Positions 15,573-23,563 of a stretch of 43,575 nt of DNA are shown in pieces (positions within the stretch are counted from its first letter, which is position 1; each line of letters begins with the position of its first letter). The stretch covers positions 1 to 43,575 of the forward strand of contig JAJCZF010000046.1 of the NCBI GenBank assembly GCA_029262535.1, read 5' to 3'. A program made the translations under genes and the position numbers. The notes below the pieces were generated by a model that saw only the letters and a list, made by a program, of their open reading frames with translations, was not told where the DNA came from and ran no database searches. This stretch comes from Deltaproteobacteria bacterium. Lineage in GTDB: Bacteria > Desulfobacterota > GWC2-55-46 > JAJCZF01.

Positions 15573-16402
15573 TTCTTCTCCTCCACCAGTTTACTATATT
15601 CTTTCGGCCTGCGGTCTCTTAAAAAGACCCATTCGTTCCTTACCCGTGTAATCTCGGCTAGATCGATCTTCGTAAGTATCACTCCCTCGCTCGGCCCGCC
15701 CGGCTCGTCCGTAAGGTCGCCGTCGGGACGCGCGCAAAAACTCTTTCCGTAAAACTCTTGATCTGGCGAACCGCCGACGCGATTCACCCTGAGGATATAT
15801 AGGCCGTTAGAATGGGCCGCCGCTCTAATGGCGCGTTCCCATCTCTCGCTAGAATGCACGAATGCAGAGGCCGTTGGGGCCACTACCAGCTCGGCCCCTC
15901 CGAGCGCAAGCGCCCTCATGCCCTCGGGAAAGAAGATATCCCAACAGAGCTGAATGCCTATCCTGCCAAAAGGAGTCTCTATAACCGGAAAACCGAGGTC
16001 GCCGCCCTTAAAATAACTAGCCTCTTCCCACATCGGTATCTGCGGAACGTGGACCTTTCTGTAACTGCCCAAGATCTCTCCACCCGGACCGAGTACGAAG
16101 GCGCTATTAAAATAGTCGTCGCCGCTCTTTTCAAATACAGGGCATACGATCACGATGCCGAGCTTTTCTGAAAGCCCTCTCATCAGAGAGACTGTCTCGC
16201 CGTCGGCAGGCTCGGCCAGCGCAAAGGCCGCCTTATCTATCGAATGCGGAAACCAGAAATTGGCAAAGAGCTGCGGCAGGCTTATAACGAGTGCGCCCTT
16301 TTCAGCGGCGATTGTTATAAGGTCTACGGCCCTTTTGAGATTGTAAGCTTTATCGGTTGTCGAAGCAAGCTGAACGCCCGCAACCTTGATTATTTTTTCC
16401 AT
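15569..16402 (-). CDS. Carbon-nitrogen hydrolase (nitrilase superfamily) with a Gln at the catalytic Glu position
   Basis: The N-terminus MEKIIKVAGVQLAS and the motifs YRKVHVP (Lys116) and IQLCWDIFFPE (Cys153) place it with N-carbamoylputrescine amidase-like nitrilases. The usual catalytic Glu (PELF) is Gln44 in LPQLF, read as CAG in the DNA. Activity may therefore be altered, or the clade may use another acid. I prefer ATG 16402, where homology begins; in-frame ATGs at 16447 and 16444 would add a tail that overlaps the FtsB-like gene. It is coupled to argS downstream. A polyamine-pathway role is a family guess. Confidence 0.8.
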   Translation of the reverse strand: MEKIIKVAGVQLASTTDKAYNLKRAVDLITIAAEKGALVISLPQLFANFWFPHSIDKAAFALAEPADGETVSLMRGLSEKLGIVIVCPVFEKSGDDYFNSAFVLGPGGEILGSYRKVHVPQIPMWEEASYFKGGDLGFPVIETPFGRIGIQLCWDIFFPEGMRALALGGAELVVAPTASAFVHSSERWERAIRAAAHSNGLYILRVNRVGGSPDQEFYGKSFCARPDGDLTDEPGGPSEGVILTKIDLAEITRVRNEWVFLRDRRPKEYSKLVEEKN

Positions 16403-16436
16403 AAGCTTCTTTCCGAAAGGAATAGCGGGGCTTTCT

Positions 16437-16736
16437 CTACTCATCATCTAACATATAGATCGTCTCATCTCGCCCGATCATGCCAAGCTCGTTTCTGGCA
16501 ATAGATGCGATATATTTCTTATCAGATTTCAGCAGGCGTGTCTCTTCGATAAGGCGGGCATTGGTCTCTTCAAGCAATGCCTGCTCGCCTTGAATGGTAG
16601 AAAGGTCTATCTTTAACCTGTAGGCCTCCAGAAGCCCCTTGTCGCCGAATGCCGACAGGGCGGAGGCGAGCACTGTAAAAGCGATAAAGGAGTATAAAAA
16701 ACGTTTTCTTTTCCCCTGAGGAAGTAGATTCTTCAT
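16437..16736 (-). CDS. FtsB/DivIC-family septum formation initiator-like protein
   Basis: From ATG 16736 the product has 99 residues: a short basic cytoplasmic end, one membrane helix (SFIAFTVLASALSAF, about 15-29) and a coiled coil (about 35-75), followed by IARNELGMI and GRDETIY, typical of FtsB-like proteins. These link FtsL and FtsQ in the divisome. A longer in-frame form starts at 16811 but lacks homology. No Shine-Dalgarno sequence precedes 16736, and the predicted promoter would start transcription two bases before it, so it may be leaderless. Confidence 0.78.
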   Translation of the reverse strand: MKNLLPQGKRKRFLYSFIAFTVLASALSAFGDKGLLEAYRLKIDLSTIQGEQALLEETNARLIEETRLLKSDKKYIASIARNELGMIGRDETIYMLDDE

Positions 16737-16744
16737 AGTTAATA

Positions 16745-16774
16745 ATATTAACCGGTTATACGCTAAAATGTCAA
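16745..16774 (-). promoter_or_regulatory. Promoter of the FtsB-like/nitrilase/argS operon
   Basis: Minus strand TTGACA (16774-16769), 18 bases, TAATAT (16750-16745). The expected start of transcription is near 16738, next to the ATG at 16736. Confidence 0.55.
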
Positions 16775-16804
16775 GTTCTCTATTAAGGTTACGAGAGAGA
16801 CTGC

Positions 16805-16832
16805 TTGACATGCCGCTCCCGCGCGTTTTAAT
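16805..16832 (+). promoter_or_regulatory. Promoter of the yjbQ-SAM hydrolase-dtd operon
   Basis: TTGACA (16805-16810), 16 bases, TTTAAT (16827-16832), divergent from the FtsB-like promoter. A strong AGGAGGAGGA follows at 16851-16860. Confidence 0.5.
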
Positions 16833-16864
16833 CTTTTATAGATAGAGTATAGGAGGAGGAAGAT

Positions 16865-17284
16865 ATGAAAAGTTTTAGAAAAGAACTCTGGTTTCAGGTG
16901 CCGGCACGCAGGGGGTTTATAAATATCACGCCGGAGGTACAGGAAGCCATCGATACCAGCGGTATCCGCGAAGGCTTGGCGCTCGTAAACGCCATGCATA
17001 TAACGGCCTCGGTCTTTATTAACGACGACGAGAGCGGCCTGCACGCCGATTATGAAAAGTGGCTCGAAGCTCTCGCCCCGCACGAGCCGATATCTCACTA
17101 TCGCCACAACCGGACGGGCGAAGACAATGGCGACGCGCACCTAAAGCGCCAGGTAATGGGGCGCGAAGTTGTCTGCGCGATCACCGAAGGACGGCTCGAC
17201 TTCGGCCCGTGGGAGCAGATATTTTACGGCGAATTCGACGGAAGAAGAAAGAAACGCGTGCTCGTTAAGATAATCGGAGAGTGA
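16865..17284 (+). CDS. yjbQ: YjbQ/UPF0047 family protein (secondary thiamine-phosphate synthase type)
   Basis: The 139-residue protein matches the YjbQ family in length and motifs: the FINITPEVQ start, a central [15 protein letters not shown], a His-Asn-rich loop ([19 protein letters not shown]) and the [11 protein letters not shown] end. Members are small trimers with a weak thiamine-phosphate synthase activity; the true role is unclear. AGGAGGAGGA just before the ATG suggests strong translation. It is the first gene of a plus-strand group with the SAM hydrolase 29 bases downstream. Confidence 0.88.
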   Translation: MKSFRKELWFQVPARRGFINITPEVQEAIDTSGIREGLALVNAMHITASVFINDDESGLHADYEKWLEALAPHEPISHYRHNRTGEDNGDAHLKRQVMGREVVCAITEGRLDFGPWEQIFYGEFDGRRKKRVLVKIIGE

Positions 17285-17313
17285 CCAGAAAGTGACCAGA
17301 GAGTGAATAGACA

Positions 17314-18096
17314 ATGTCCACAATAACGCTTACGACCGACTTCGGCACCAGGGACTATTACGTCGCCGCCATGAAGGGCGAGATACTCTCGATAGATCCC
17401 GGCGCAAAGATCATAGATATCTCTCACCATATCACCCCTCAAAATATCCTTGAAGGCGCGATAACCCTTGCTCATGCCGCAAAACACTTTCCTCTGCGCA
17501 CGGTGCATGTCGGCGTCGTCGATCCGGGTGTTGGCGGCAGCAGAAGGGCAATCGTTATCCATACGGAGAGATTCTACTATGTAGGGCCGGATAACGGTCT
17601 ATTCTCGCTTGCGCTTAAGGACGAGAACCTGCTCGGAATCTTTGAGATAAGAGATGAAAAATATATGGCGGACAGGGTATCGGATACCTTTCACGGCCGC
17701 GATATTTTTGCTCCGGTAGCGGCGCATATCGCACGTGGAGCTAACCCGGCCATAATGGGGCCGCCCATAAACGACCCGGTAGAACTCGTCATGCCGGAGG
17801 TTGAAAAACGGGATGGAACCCTTATAGGTGAGGTGATCCATATAGATAGTTTTGGAAATCTTATTACCAATATCTCAAGAGATGATATCAGATCCCTTGG
17901 TCAGGACGCATCTCTTAGGGTTTTGATATTGGAGAATGTGATAGACCGGATCTCGACAATTTATGAAGGTGAAGGTCAAAAGTTCATAGCTCTCTTCGGA
18001 AGCTTTTCACTACTTGAGATAGCCGTGCCCAACAAGAACGCATCCAAAGAACTAAAAGCGGAAACGGGTATTACGGTCAAGGTAGAAAGGCTTTGA
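17314..18096 (+). CDS. S-adenosyl-L-methionine hydrolase (adenosine-forming), DUF62 family
   Basis: The 260-residue protein starts TLTTDFGTRDYYV and has HVGVVDPGVGG (about 67-77), FHGRDIFAPVAA and IDSFGNLITNI, the conserved blocks of the SAM_adeno_trans/DUF62 family. Members split SAM into adenosine and methionine using water, or, in the rare fluorinase branch, use halide; nothing here suggests fluorinase. The stop overlaps the TTG start of dtd (TTGA). Confidence 0.9.
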   Translation: MSTITLTTDFGTRDYYVAAMKGEILSIDPGAKIIDISHHITPQNILEGAITLAHAAKHFPLRTVHVGVVDPGVGGSRRAIVIHTERFYYVGPDNGLFSLALKDENLLGIFEIRDEKYMADRVSDTFHGRDIFAPVAAHIARGANPAIMGPPINDPVELVMPEVEKRDGTLIGEVIHIDSFGNLITNISRDDIRSLGQDASLRVLILENVIDRISTIYEGEGQKFIALFGSFSLLEIAVPNKNASKELKAETGITVKVERL

Positions 18097-18542
18097 GGGC
18101 GGTCTTGCAAAGAGTCCGTGACGCAAGCGTTACGGTCGGCGACGAACTGACCGGTCAGATAGGAGCAGGTTTGGTTATACTCTTGGGCGTGGAAAAGGGC
18201 GACGCGGAGAGCGACCTTGAATATATACTTAATAAGACTATCGGACTCAGGATATTTCCCGACGAGCAGGGGCGGATGTCCCTCGACCTGACCGCTTCCG
18301 GCGGCGCACTGCTCGTCGTATCGCAGTTCACGCTCTTTGGCGACGTCAGAAAAGGGCGCAGACCGTCATTCGAGGCCGCCGCTCCTCCTGATATAGCCGA
18401 AAGCTTCTACGAGTCTTTTATAGAAAAGGCACGGGAGCGCGGTTTGGATGTCGAGTGCGGACGCTTCGGAGCTATGATGGATGTAAGGCTAACAAACGAC
18501 GGGCCGGTCACCATTATTCTCGATAGCAAGAAGATCTTTTAA
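18093..18542 (+). CDS. dtd: D-aminoacyl-tRNA deacylase
   Basis: The 149-residue protein has the two active-site signatures of the DTD family, SQFTLFGD (about 78-85) and NDGPVTI near the end, plus the MRAVLQRV start. It removes D-amino acids and glycine from mischarged tRNA in the cytoplasm. TTG 18093 overlaps the SAM hydrolase stop, with AGAAAGG just upstream. Length is standard. Confidence 0.95.
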   Translation: MRAVLQRVRDASVTVGDELTGQIGAGLVILLGVEKGDAESDLEYILNKTIGLRIFPDEQGRMSLDLTASGGALLVVSQFTLFGDVRKGRRPSFEAAAPPDIAESFYESFIEKARERGLDVECGRFGAMMDVRLTNDGPVTIILDSKKIF

Positions 18543-18578
18543 TTGGAAAATGAGAATCTAAAGGGCGCGCTTCTCACC

Positions 18579-18594
18579 TTGCCGTTTCCGGCAA
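18579..18594 (+). terminator. Short hairpin after dtd (weak terminator candidate)
   Basis: TTGCCG (18579-18584), TTTC loop, CGGCAA (18589-18594). There is no T-tract, so Rho-independent termination is uncertain. The rest of the gap to the pilin gene resembles a decayed copy of the intergenic repeat. Confidence 0.3.
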
Positions 18595-18675
18595 ACTTCG
18601 CAAACCAGAAACTACCAACTATATAAAGAAGAATATTCGTGAGATAAGAGCAAGCCCGGTGGCGCTCTTGTGGAT

Positions 18676-19050
18676 TTAGTAAAAGGTGATTTGACCGTTA
18701 GCCAGGATGGTCGACTGATTGTAGTCGTCCTCGGCAGCCACATTTGTCAGCTTAATATTTCCACTGTATATAGTCATATCACCTGAAACCCATGTCGTAT
18801 TTTTCGACAATCTTGCACCGCCGGATAACAACTTGAGCTCGCTGTTCACAGTCGCACCCGGATTATCGCTCAGATAGAGCTGTGCGGAGGCAAAGGCGTT
18901 ATTGGCATCGGATTGGATCTCTGCATTAAAGGCCCTGTTCCGGTATTTGTTAAAGGCTGGTATGGCGATGGCCGCCAGGATCGCGATAATGGCGATTACG
19001 ATAAGAAGTTCGACGAGTGTAAACCCTTTTTTGTTATAGATAGTAGTCAT
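18676..19050 (-). CDS. Type IV major-pilin-like protein, distal copy
   Basis: The 124-residue prepilin has a short basic leader and the peptidase site [10 protein letters not shown], cut after Gly9, followed by the hydrophobic assembly helix and YRNRAFN. The mature part is about 115 residues with no cysteine, so there is no disulfide-bonded D-region. It closely resembles the neighbouring pilin (19181-19564) throughout, pointing to gene duplication. A terminator lies between the two, so this copy is probably made at a lower level by read-through. No ribosome site stronger than GGAAGAGG is seen. Confidence 0.88.
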   Translation of the reverse strand: MTTIYNKKGFTLVELLIVIAIIAILAAIAIPAFNKYRNRAFNAEIQSDANNAFASAQLYLSDNPGATVNSELKLLSGGARLSKNTTWVSGDMTIYSGNIKLTNVAAEDDYNQSTILANGQITFY

Positions 19051-19125
19051 GAATTACGCCTCTTCCATCGTTGTCCTCTCGTCCTCGCTTTTACCAACTC
19101 CTCTTCGTATTTAAAAACCCTTTAC

Positions 19126-19159
19126 TAAAAAAGGAGGGGGGGCAGATAGCCCCCCCTCC
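19126..19159 (-). terminator. Intrinsic terminator between the two pilin genes
   Basis: An 11-base stem (19133-19143 with 19149-19159, seven consecutive G-C pairs) with a 5-base loop is followed on the minus strand by TTTTTT. It stops most transcripts after the first pilin. Confidence 0.85.
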
Positions 19160-19180
19160 GATATAAAGATTACAACGGTA

Positions 19181-19564
19181 TTAGTTGATTTCGATCTTAC
19201 CGTTGAAGTAGACGGTCGCCACATCATCAGCGTCCTCAGCAGCGCTACTTGTAAGAACGAATTGACCGGCGTTAAGCGTCATTCCGCCCGATGTAACGGT
19301 AATATTTTTTGAGAGACGCAGACCACCATCCTCAAGCTGGACTTCGTCAACTATCGTTCCGCCCGGGTTGTCGGTGAGGTAGGCCTGAGCGGCGGTGTAA
19401 CCGTTCTTGGCGTCGCTCTCAAGCTCGGACCTGTAGGCCCTGTTCCTGTACTGGGTGAACTGCGGTATGGCGATAGCTGCGAGGATGGCGATAATAGCAA
19501 TAACGATCAGCAGCTCGACAAGGGTAAAACCCTCTTTTTTCTTTAAAAGTCTTTGTAGTAACAT
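19181..19564 (-). CDS. pilA: Type IV major pilin (PilA-like)
   Basis: The 127-residue prepilin has a 12-residue basic leader (LLKKKEG), then FTLVELL with Glu5 of the mature protein, the assembly helix and YRNRAYRSELESDAK. The mature part is about 115 residues, cysteine-free, and Gly/Thr/Ser-rich in its beta part. AAAGGAG precedes the ATG. A consensus sigma-54 promoter lies 176 bases upstream, and PilS/PilR are encoded in the same locus. As the promoter-proximal copy ahead of a strong terminator, it should be the main pilus subunit. Confidence 0.92.
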   Translation of the reverse strand: MLLQRLLKKKEGFTLVELLIVIAIIAILAAIAIPQFTQYRNRAYRSELESDAKNGYTAAQAYLTDNPGGTIVDEVQLEDGGLRLSKNITVTSGGMTLNAGQFVLTSSAAEDADDVATVYFNGKIEIN

Positions 19565-19739
19565 TTGTTGCTCCTTTCATCTCATTAGATGGTTAATTAA
19601 AGTAAGTTAGTATAGTCTAACTAAATATTCCCCCAAATTCAACCTTTTTATCAGACAGGAATCTCCGTGTTCGGCCTCTTCGTCCCTTACCGGCCTTACA
19701 TCTCCATCCCAGGTCTCTCTTCCTTTAGCTATTATAATA

Positions 19740-19754
19740 GCAAGTAGTGTGCCA
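19740..19754 (-). promoter_or_regulatory. Sigma-54 (RpoN) promoter of the pilin genes
   Basis: Read on the minus strand the site is TGGCAC-ACTAC-TTGC, an exact match to the -24/-12 consensus with the right five-base spacer. Transcription would begin near 19728, leaving a leader of about 165 bases before the pilin ATG at 19564. Confidence 0.85.
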
Positions 19755-19816
19755 AACATAAAAACTCTTATTTTATAGTAACTTAAAAAAGACATCGTCA
19801 TAGCACTCTATATAAG

Positions 19817-19854
19817 GTGACAATTATTGTCATGCAAGTGCCACTATTTGTCAC
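19817..19854 (-). promoter_or_regulatory. Probable PilR enhancer site (repeated TGTC half-sites)
   Basis: A perfect palindrome TGACAAT-T-ATTGTCA (19818-19832) and a third half-site TTTGTCAC (19847-19854) lie about 90-125 bases upstream of the predicted sigma-54 start. PilR of Pseudomonas is known to bind TGTC-containing half-sites at this distance. The region overlaps the end of the TPR gene. Confidence 0.55.
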
Positions 19855-22123
19855 TCAAAAGAGCTTGCAGAATATCGGCCGCTTCATCACGCCCCTGCTT
19901 TCGCATAGAGCCTGCGAGATCATTGAGTACGATCTTATACTCGGGCTCTGTCTCAATGGCCTTACGGTAATATAAGAGAGAGTCCCTCCCCCTGCCCTCT
20001 TCAAGCAAGGCGTTGCCGATAAAGTAATATATATCCGCCAGCTCGGCCTTGCCCTCTGCCAGGAATGCGGCGCGTTTCAGATATCTTGCGGCCATATCGT
20101 ACCTTCCGGCGTTGAACATCGACTTACCGGCTATCTTATAAGAGAGATCCTTAGACCTGTCCGCCGACATCTCAATATATTTTTCAAGGTAGTCCGAAGC
20201 CTCTTCATAGTTTTTCATACGATAATAGGCGACTCCGAGCCCGTAATAGGCGTCTGAAAACCCACGCTCCCTCTTTATAATTGACTCAAAGGTCTTTATC
20301 GCCTTATCGTAACTCTCTAACTCCACCTGCGAGAGACCAAGAGCGTAATGGACCGTCGGGTTCTTCGTAATAAGAGCTGCCTTCTTTAACTCTGCCTCAC
20401 CCTCTTTCAGGTACTCGCCGCCGAGTTCCATATCGATAAGGCCGAGCAACCTGTGACGTCTCGCAACAGGAACGCCATAGTCAGGTATCGAGCGTAACTC
20501 TTCGCGCATAGTAAGCAACGCCTCGTCACCTGTCGGCGGCACGTACTCCGAATCGGACCTGCATGGCATGAGCTCCCTAAAACCCCATTTCTCTATAATC
20601 TCCCGGTTTAAAGGCAAGTCCTTCAGGTAGAGGACCGAGACATCGTCAAAGGATACGGGCGTCCATTCAGGATTTTCCCATAGTTTGTTGCAAAATCTGT
20701 CTTCGATCTGTATGAGGGCGCTCGTAAGGCCCAGGTCGGTGGTTAACCTGGCCCAGCTCGCCTCCCTGTCGTACATACGCGTTGTCCAGAAGAAGTAGGA
20801 CGAATATACGGTAGGCGTCCTGCCGTCTATCATCACCTTCATCTCCGGGTAGCTGTATATAAGGTAACCGCCGTAGATATATTCGTTATATATATTGCCT
20901 TGAAGCTTGTTGGCCTTCATAAAGGCAACGGTGCCCTCAGGGAAAAAGCCGTCTATAGGGCCGACGCCGTACGCTCTTCGCTCCTTTACAAAGCTATAGT
21001 AGTGTATGGTCATTACACATACGATAAGCGTCACAAGGGCCGCCAGTGCGCCAGGCCAGACCCTGGACCCGCTATCGCCACTCTCGGGCGTGGCCGACCG
21101 AGAGAAGTTTCCGGCTATGATCGGCGCTGCGAAGAAGACGAATATAATCATCCACCGCGCATGTTGCGCAGCCATATAGAGAACAGCAGCGGTAAGTATA
21201 AGGTCCCTCGTTCTAATAGATCTCCAGTTTGAGATCAGGGCCGCGGCCAGCGCAAAGAAAAAACCCTTTATCACAAAATTATGAAATGGCAGCGGGTATA
21301 GGTTCAAGAGATATTTTACGAGATTTATCGGCATCCACTCGCCTATATAACGGAGCGCGTCGGAATTCTCGCCGCCCATATGGACCAGGGGAAAGATAAC
21401 AAGCTCGATCCCGTAGGGATTTATAATAGAGACAAGCGGCAATAATACGGTGGCGATTATAAGCGCTATTACAGAGTTGCGGGGAGCGGGCTTAGAAGAG
21501 GGCCTTAAGAGATCGATGAGCGCTCCGGAGGCATATGCCCCGACTATGAAAAACCCTAATATGAAACTTGAATGAATATTTACCCAAAAGAGTCCGAGCG
21601 GTAAGAGAAGGTATAGATATCGAGGCCTCCCCCTGACCTCCGCAAGCGTAAGAATATAAAAATATAAGATAATGAAGAGGTAGGCGAATATATGCGGCCT
21701 GATTACGAAACGAAGATGCGAGGCGGCAAATACCGAAAAAATAATCGCCCATACCAGCCACATCCTCTTCGGTGAAAGCAGCCTTAATGTCCTGTATAAG
21801 AAAAAAAAGGTTGTAGAAAGCACAAGGAGTTGCAAGATAAAGAGGCCGGTAAAGCCGCCAAGACTCGAATGGAAGAAATGGGCGATGACCTGAAAGCCCC
21901 ATGTGAAATCTATCCACTTACTGCCGCCGAAGGTATAGCTAAAAGGATCGGTCTGCGGCACGCCCGCGCCCGAGTTAATAAGCTCACCCGCCTTAAGCGC
22001 CCAGAAGATATCCGAGTCGAGATACTGCTTGCCGTAAGCGTTAAGAAAGAGAAAGAGGGCGAGCAAGGCCAGGAGTAAGAGCCATACCGGGCTAAATACT
22101 TTGTTTTTATTATCTATTGTCAT
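19844..22123 (-). CDS. Polytopic membrane protein with C-terminal TPR repeats (GT-C glycosyltransferase-like)
   Basis: The 759-residue protein begins with about ten membrane helices (residues 12-380). An acidic motif YLDSDIFW just after the first helix is where GT-C glycosyltransferases such as PMT/PglL-like enzymes have catalytic Asp residues. A soluble part follows, and TPR-like repeats fill about 560-750 (YYGLGVAYYRMKNYEEASDY is one unit). It overlaps the start of the pilin-side intergenic region and the end of pilR by 14 bases. Its place between pilR and the pilin makes pilin or surface glycan modification a fair guess, but catalysis is unproven. Confidence 0.65.
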   Translation of the reverse strand: MTIDNKNKVFSPVWLLLLALLALFLFLNAYGKQYLDSDIFWALKAGELINSGAGVPQTDPFSYTFGGSKWIDFTWGFQVIAHFFHSSLGGFTGLFILQLLVLSTTFFFLYRTLRLLSPKRMWLVWAIIFSVFAASHLRFVIRPHIFAYLFIILYFYILTLAEVRGRPRYLYLLLPLGLFWVNIHSSFILGFFIVGAYASGALIDLLRPSSKPAPRNSVIALIIATVLLPLVSIINPYGIELVIFPLVHMGGENSDALRYIGEWMPINLVKYLLNLYPLPFHNFVIKGFFFALAAALISNWRSIRTRDLILTAAVLYMAAQHARWMIIFVFFAAPIIAGNFSRSATPESGDSGSRVWPGALAALVTLIVCVMTIHYYSFVKERRAYGVGPIDGFFPEGTVAFMKANKLQGNIYNEYIYGGYLIYSYPEMKVMIDGRTPTVYSSYFFWTTRMYDREASWARLTTDLGLTSALIQIEDRFCNKLWENPEWTPVSFDDVSVLYLKDLPLNREIIEKWGFRELMPCRSDSEYVPPTGDEALLTMREELRSIPDYGVPVARRHRLLGLIDMELGGEYLKEGEAELKKAALITKNPTVHYALGLSQVELESYDKAIKTFESIIKRERGFSDAYYGLGVAYYRMKNYEEASDYLEKYIEMSADRSKDLSYKIAGKSMFNAGRYDMAARYLKRAAFLAEGKAELADIYYFIGNALLEEGRGRDSLLYYRKAIETEPEYKIVLNDLAGSMRKQGRDEAADILQALLSDK

Positions 22124-23540
22124 ATTTGGATAATTTATATCTAAAGGAACGGAAGCTCATTCCCAAAAGCTCCGCGGCCTTTGTCTTTACACCGTCCGCC
22201 TTTTCCATTGCATCGGCGATAAGCCTTTGCTCGAATACATTTACGATCTCTTCAAGATCGATTCCGTCGGCCGGTATGGTGAATGACGGAATCGACGAGC
22301 CGTCGGAGAGACATATTACTTTACTACCCGCGCCCGGCATCACCGGAACCAGAGGGTTGCCTTCATACTCAGAGAGATACGAGGGTAGACTTTCCGGCCT
22401 GATGATGGGGCTCTCTTCAAGCGTCACGGCGCGTTCAATTATATTCTCAAGCTCGCGCACATTACCCGAATAATCATAACCCAGAAGCAATTTTATAGCC
22501 CCCTCCGAGATCCTCTCTACCTTCTTGTCCAGGCGCGCGCTGTATTTATCGAGGAAGTGATTGGCAAGCAAGACTATATCCTCTTTCCTCTCTTTTAAAG
22601 AAGGAACATTTATTCTTATGACATTTAACCTGTAAAAGAGATCTTCCCGGAACTTGCCCTCTCTGACCTCCTCTTCCATCTCCCGGTTTGAGGCGGCTAC
22701 GAGACGCGTATCAACGCTGATATCCGCGGTGCCGCCGACCCTTCTAAGCGTGCGTTCCTGAATAAATCTCAGGAGCTTTACCTGCAGGTCGAGCGGAAGC
22801 TCCGTAACCTCGTCGAGAAAGAGAGTGCCGCCGCCCGCCATCTCAAAGAGCCCTTCCTTCTGGGTGACGGCGCCGGTGAAAGCGCCCCTCTGGTGGCCGA
22901 ATAACTCGCTCTCTATGAGGTTATGAGGTATCGCCCCGCAGTTTAGCGCCACAAAGGGCCGCTCGCTACGATCACTCTCCTGATGTATGGCACGGGCGAC
23001 CAGCTCTTTTCCCGTGCCGCTCTTACCGGTGATAAGCACATTGGCCTTGGTCGGGGCCACACTCATAAGTGTTTTATATAACTCCTTCATCTTCTCACTC
23101 GTCCCGATGAGACCGGCAAAGCCGTACTTAACCTTTAGATCTTTTTTAAGGAGCAGGTTCTCTTTATATATCAAACTCCTCTCAAGGGCCCTGCGAATAT
23201 GTATCTTTATCTCGTTCACCTTAAAGGGCTTTGTAAAGTAATCATATGCGCCAAGCTTCATGGCCTCGATAGCGGTATCGATAGAGGCATAGGCCGTTAT
23301 CATTAAGACCGGGATGTGGGGGTCCAGATCCTTCAGTTCCTTTAAGAGCGTTACGCCGTCCATGCCCTCCATGCGAAGGTCGCTTATCGCAAGGTCGTAC
23401 GCATTTTCCTTAAAAGACTCAACGGCAAGACGACCATCGGAAAAGCACCTTACTTCGTACCCCTCCTTTTCGAGAAAAATTCTTAAGAATTCTCTCATCG
23501 ATTTTTCGTCGTCAACTACCAGTATCTTTTCATTACCCAT
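22110..23540 (-). CDS. pilR: Sigma-54-dependent response regulator PilR
   Basis: The 476-residue protein has a receiver domain (about 1-120) with phosphoacceptor Asp54 in AISDLRM, an AAA+ domain (about 145-380) with Walker A GKSGTGKE and the sigma-54 contact loop GAFTGA, and a C-terminal Fis-type HTH (KTKAAELLGMSFRSFRYKL). It should bind enhancer DNA and open sigma-54 promoters when phosphorylated by the adjacent PilS. The sigma-54 promoter before the pilins is the obvious target. The gap to pilS is 23 bases. Confidence 0.92.
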   Translation of the reverse strand: MGNEKILVVDDEKSMREFLRIFLEKEGYEVRCFSDGRLAVESFKENAYDLAISDLRMEGMDGVTLLKELKDLDPHIPVLMITAYASIDTAIEAMKLGAYDYFTKPFKVNEIKIHIRRALERSLIYKENLLLKKDLKVKYGFAGLIGTSEKMKELYKTLMSVAPTKANVLITGKSGTGKELVARAIHQESDRSERPFVALNCGAIPHNLIESELFGHQRGAFTGAVTQKEGLFEMAGGGTLFLDEVTELPLDLQVKLLRFIQERTLRRVGGTADISVDTRLVAASNREMEEEVREGKFREDLFYRLNVIRINVPSLKERKEDIVLLANHFLDKYSARLDKKVERISEGAIKLLLGYDYSGNVRELENIIERAVTLEESPIIRPESLPSYLSEYEGNPLVPVMPGAGSKVICLSDGSSIPSFTIPADGIDLEEIVNVFEQRLIADAMEKADGVKTKAAELLGMSFRSFRYKLSKYDNR

Positions 23541-23563
23541 AACAGATCTTTCCGAACTATAAA

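Noticed and set aside
18676..19564. Conductive Geobacter-type pilin
   Set aside because: The mature parts are about 115 residues with only moderate aromatic density, longer than the short e-pilins, so the sequence does not support that claim.
19836..19845. Second sigma-54 promoter (GCAAGTGCCA)
   Set aside because: The -24 and -12 halves are adjacent, without the five-base spacer, so the site cannot work as a sigma-54 promoter.
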